From: a virus
Virus record (IMG/VR): IMGVR_UViG_3300042320_002093
Location: 1-30,411 of that record
Length of the DNA: 30,411 nt
Reading direction: 5' to 3' (one strand)
Shown here: positions 27,637 to 30,411 of the stretch, piece by piece
Numbering within the stretch: the first letter of the stretch is position 1
How the letters are laid out: the number at the start of each line of letters is the position of its first letter
Notes under the pieces: model-generated
What the model was told of the DNA's origin: nothing
The model's database searches: none
The model's input: the letters and a program-made list of their open reading frames with translations, nothing else
Position numbers and translations under genes: made by a program

Positions 27637-28136
27637 GTCTTTTGCGCAGTCATAAGATCTTTCAACGTCTCTGCGGAGTTAAGCACTGAGACAGGCACAA
27701 AATAGGCAGCTCGACCTCCGGCCGGGTCCGACCAATACTCCTTTTTCATCACGTCACCTGAAACGCACCAACCTTGTATAAAAATCTCATCCCTTTCAAT
27801 AGTGACAAGGACCATGTTTTTATCCGGGCGTTCATTCCTTTGAACGATTAAGTCATAACAATGCCTGCTTCGGGTTTTAACCTCGATGTCATAGGGGAGA
27901 TCGGAGCTGCCCCACCTCGGCAAAGACTCGTTGAAAACTGCTTCCTCAAGGCCGAGATGCGCCGCTACGGCCATTTCCCCCATCGCCCCCAGCTCGTGCA
28001 TTTTTAGCGACCTTGCTCCTTGAGCTGGGGCCCCGTTTCTTCCCACCAGTCCCTTGGACTCGTTCTCCTTTTGGCGCCTTTCCGCCTCCAGCAGAGCGGC
28101 GTGCTTTAGTCTCGGTTCCAGCTCGATTTTTAACAT
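27633..28136 (-). CDS. PD-(D/E)XK nuclease-like protein
   Basis: This gene encodes 167 residues from ATG 28136; an internal ATG at 28001 (MHELGAMGEMAVAAHLG) would give 122 residues and a shorter overlap. The core motifs GE (MGEMAVAAHLG), D (LPYDIEVKTR) and E-x-K in the same strand are those of restriction-endonuclease-fold nucleases. The following strand DLIVQRNERPDKNMVLVTIE and the GWCVSGDVMKKEYW segment fit the small phage/cyanobacterial members. It could act in host DNA degradation or recombination. The N-terminal 60 residues are encoded over the basic tail of topoisomerase subunit A in another frame. Confidence 0.6.
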   Translation of the reverse strand: MLKIELEPRLKHAALLEAERRQKENESKGLVGRNGAPAQGARSLKMHELGAMGEMAVAAHLGLEEAVFNESLPRWGSSDLPYDIEVKTRSRHCYDLIVQRNERPDKNMVLVTIERDEIFIQGWCVSGDVMKKEYWSDPAGGRAAYFVPVSVLNSAETLKDLMTAQKT

Positions 28137-29808
28137 TTGCCTTAGGGGATTTACTCGATTCTATGAAGTTTTTCCACTTGTTGTCAATATCCCCCTTGCC
28201 CAGGTTCTCCTTTAACCATTTATTGAACTTTCTGGGGGAGATTCCCGCCTTTTCCGCCTCAGCCTTCATAACGTCTTTACGCCCCTGTGGCGCAGGGGGG
28301 GTCTCAGGGATACTCTCAGTCATCCAGACCGACCTTGCAGGCGATTCTAGGCACCGCACAGAGGCGATTTGACCGCATATATAAGCATCTAGATCGCCGC
28401 CCGGGTGGGACAGCCGCTCTAAGTCGGACGCTCTCGACTTGGCTATCTCCAAGTCCTCTCTGACCGAGCTTATCTCTGTCCCAATAAGACTAGAGATTGG
28501 AATACCGATAACATAAGTTGCGAGATCCCGGTCAAGTTTCCATTTCTTCATTACTTTGTCCACCGCTTGCTCTTTGGTAGACGATTTCTTTACAGTGTTT
28601 ATAAACACATCTAAGTCGTTAAGTACTGTTATCACGGCGTTTAATCTCGACTCCTTCGCCTTCCACTCTTGCATTTCCTTGCCGTGCAATTCGCACAAAT
28701 AATCCACCCTGGCTTTATACCAGCATTCAATGGCTTGCCTCACACCTACAGTGACCGGCTTGCCATCAATCCCTACAGCGACACACGACACGTTATAAAC
28801 GTGTTTGAGTCCCGTATTCTTTACAAGAGACGGAATACTTAAATCTCTGTCTTCGGCCGTCTTGAACACAAGCACAATCCTTATACCGTCTCGGCTAGAA
28901 TGGTCGGACGCGTCAACAAGACCAGGCAATTTCTCCGCCTCGGCAAGCTCTCTGACTCGTTCAAGAAATCTTTCTGACGACCCCTGAGCGAGGCGGGTAA
29001 TTACAAGTCCCGGGCGTTTTGACCGCTTGCCCCATACAATATTATCATCTTTTACCCATTGCCCATAGGCTGTAATGGCCCCTTTGCCTGTTAGTAACGC
29101 TTGGACAACGCCTTCATCCTTGACTATTCTGCCTCCTTGGGGCGGTTCGGGAGGCCTGGTAAACCTCCCGGCCAAAGTGCTATCGCGTATTTTCGGTGAT
29201 TTAATCCACGAGACAGTGGCGTTCGCAACATCAGACAAAGGCCAGGAAATGTGCGAGCAAGCATAGCCAGATGCGATACCTTGTGTGCCAGTCAGCAACA
29301 GAGTGGGGAGTAAAGGAATTATACGCACAGGTTCCTGCTTGCTGCCATCATAATTATCGCGCCATTCCCCCACACTTTTAATCACCTGCTCGATGTACAG
29401 TTTCTGCGATATTAATGTCGAGCGTACTTCGAGGTAACGGGCAGCGGCTGGCGAATCGTCCGAAACCATTTGACCGGCGTATACTCCCGTCTGAATCGAT
29501 CCTCCAGCATTGCCGTGCAAATCGGTCAGAGTGTATCGTTGAGAACTTTGCTGCCCAAGGTTTATAATGGTGCCGGAGCAATTACCTTGTGGGTGATACG
29601 TCCCTAGGGTGTGGCCTTCGACCCGGGTTACCTTACAATACGAAGAAGACGGTTTAAGGTCAAGGTCTTTTAACGCGAGGAGTACGCGGCGTTGTGACAC
29701 TTTTAACCCGTCGACTACATCTGGCAGCGAACGGTTAAATATTGCTGTTGAATACGATAGAAAATCGTGCTTAATCTCGTCAACTATAGAGACTGTTGTT
29801 ATCGACAT
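27946..29808 (-). CDS. Type IIA DNA topoisomerase, subunit A (GyrA/ParC/T4 gp52-like)
   Basis: This gene encodes 620 residues. The breakage-reunion domain is clear: IFNRSLPDVVDGLKVSQRRV, then YCKVTRVEGHTLGTYHPQGN, QRYTLTDLHGNAGGS, and AAARYLEVRST with the catalytic Tyr. IGIPISSLIGTEI is in the tower/coiled-coil region near residue 430. The GyrA C-terminal beta-propeller is absent; instead about 60 basic Gly/Lys/Ser-rich residues end the protein (TETKARRSAGGGKAPKGERV), possibly for DNA binding. It resembles the T4-type phage enzyme, which relaxes or decatenates replicating DNA. The ATPase subunit is not in the window and may lie beyond the right edge. Its last 191 bases overlap the nuclease gene. 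Confidence 0.88.
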   Translation of the reverse strand: MSITTVSIVDEIKHDFLSYSTAIFNRSLPDVVDGLKVSQRRVLLALKDLDLKPSSSYCKVTRVEGHTLGTYHPQGNCSGTIINLGQQSSQRYTLTDLHGNAGGSIQTGVYAGQMVSDDSPAAARYLEVRSTLISQKLYIEQVIKSVGEWRDNYDGSKQEPVRIIPLLPTLLLTGTQGIASGYACSHISWPLSDVANATVSWIKSPKIRDSTLAGRFTRPPEPPQGGRIVKDEGVVQALLTGKGAITAYGQWVKDDNIVWGKRSKRPGLVITRLAQGSSERFLERVRELAEAEKLPGLVDASDHSSRDGIRIVLVFKTAEDRDLSIPSLVKNTGLKHVYNVSCVAVGIDGKPVTVGVRQAIECWYKARVDYLCELHGKEMQEWKAKESRLNAVITVLNDLDVFINTVKKSSTKEQAVDKVMKKWKLDRDLATYVIGIPISSLIGTEISSVREDLEIAKSRASDLERLSHPGGDLDAYICGQIASVRCLESPARSVWMTESIPETPPAPQGRKDVMKAEAEKAGISPRKFNKWLKENLGKGDIDNKWKNFIESSKSPKANVKNRAGTETKARRSAGGGKAPKGERVQGTGGKKRGPSSRSKVAKNARAGGDGGNGRSGASRP

Positions 29809-29811
29809 TTT

Positions 29812-30411
29812 TCACAAAGATTTTCTTTTCAATAAAGCTTTCTCGTATGGTGAAGGATTTAAGTATTTCAGGATGAATTCTTTCACCCCTATCGACTCGA
29901 GTTCTTGAACGTAAAAGTTCACACGGGCTAAAGCCATTTCCTTAGAACATTTTCTCACCTCGGTGCGGCCTCTCCATTTATTAAGGTGGAGTTCTTCGGG
30001 GCAGTCTTTTACAAGCTGTGAATCTTTAAGGCAAGCTTGTTCTATGGCAAATGCTTCCAATCTGGTGTTAAATTGCTTGGCGAATATTTCCTCGCCGTAT
30101 TCCAAATCCTTCCTGGACTCTAGTCTTCTCGCTATGCCAAATTTAACATATTTTTTGTACCGGGAGAGAGAGTAAGTATAAAAAACGGTCTGGTAATCAT
30201 TTTCGGCCTTTAAAAGATTTTTAAGCGAACTTCCTAACTTAGGGGCGGCACAGCATGCAAGGCCTTGGCCCCTTAAACAATGATGGGGACTTGCCTGATG
30301 AATTTGATTATGCCTTAAGCACTTAAAGTTTATTTTTGTATGAGAGTCAATATACTTTCCTACTCTCTTGATCAGTGGATTTTTTATACTTAACTTGGAG
30401 TCAAATTCTAG
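29812..30411 (-). CDS. Repeat-bearing GIY-YIG-type endonuclease, 5' end outside window
   Basis: The frame is open from the right edge (30411) to the stop at 29812, 199 residues. It contains one repeat unit of the type seen at 14383-15836 (LIKRVGKYIDSHTKINFKCL, then RHNQIHQASP and RGQGLACC). The degenerate GIY-YIG-like nuclease follows: FYTYSLSRYKKYVKFGIARR, ESRKDLEYG, and FAIEQACLKD with the putative catalytic Glu, ending in FILKYLNPSPYEKALL. It is a paralogue of the 14383 gene; the C-termini align along their length. It stops 3 bases before the topoisomerase ATG, a typical intergenic insertion of a free-standing homing gene. Confidence 0.7.
   Translation of the reverse strand, partial: LEFDSKLSIKNPLIKRVGKYIDSHTKINFKCLRHNQIHQASPHHCLRGQGLACCAAPKLGSSLKNLLKAENDYQTVFYTYSLSRYKKYVKFGIARRLESRKDLEYGEEIFAKQFNTRLEAFAIEQACLKDSQLVKDCPEELHLNKWRGRTEVRKCSKEMALARVNFYVQELESIGVKEFILKYLNPSPYEKALLKRKSL

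Overview
The window looks like one stretch of a tailed, contractile (myovirus-type) cyanophage genome. The phage calls rest on a tail sheath protein, a Mu-like protease/scaffold, a decoration protein, a major capsid protein and Mu gp36/gp37-type genes. The cyanobacterial host is suggested by a high-light-inducible protein, a ferredoxin-dependent bilin reductase, an S-adenosylmethionine decarboxylase and a CP12-like tail motif. I see no rRNA, CRISPR array, integrase or insertion sequence.

Layout. (1) 1-2848, minus strand: a GC-rich set of tail/adhesion-type genes that overlap by ATGA junctions. (2) 2941-14375, plus strand: small tail-assembly genes, sheath, protease plus scaffold, decoration protein, major capsid protein with a strong terminator, head-completion and tail genes, then a Dps-like ferritin with its own sigma70-type promoter. 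A GIY-YIG homing endonuclease (10354-11466) and a small gene (12725-12943) sit on the opposite strand inside this block. (3) 14383-18977, minus strand: a second homing-type endonuclease with five tandem repeats, an RlpA-like lytic protein, a small membrane protein, a GC-rich tape-measure fragment and a run of short overlapping genes. (4) 19008-29808, minus strand: the replication and metabolism block. It holds a family A DNA polymerase that strongly resembles mitochondrial DNA polymerase gamma, a metallophosphoesterase, several genes under 60 codons, the Hli protein, a tRNA cluster, SpeD, a methylase-like protein, the bilin reductase, an AbrB-like protein, a PD-(D/E)XK-type nuclease and a type IIA topoisomerase subunit A. 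(5) 29812-30411: the 3' part of a paralogue of the repeat-bearing endonuclease.

How it fits together. Structural genes face one way and replication/metabolic genes the other. Two short recurrent elements, GTTGAAAGC (seven copies) and GTGCTANNNT (five copies in front of genes), lie mostly 23-29 bases before start codons in the matching orientation and may be two promoter classes. The metabolic genes suggest manipulation of host light harvesting, polyamines and iron/oxidative stress. Three genes appear broken at A/T homopolymers, which may be sequencing indels or slippage sites.

The most notable items are the polymerase-gamma-like DNA polymerase, the GTTGAAAGC element, a tRNA-Gly remnant fused to the start of an HNH-type reading frame, and a beta-rich module shared by the sheath and the decoration protein.
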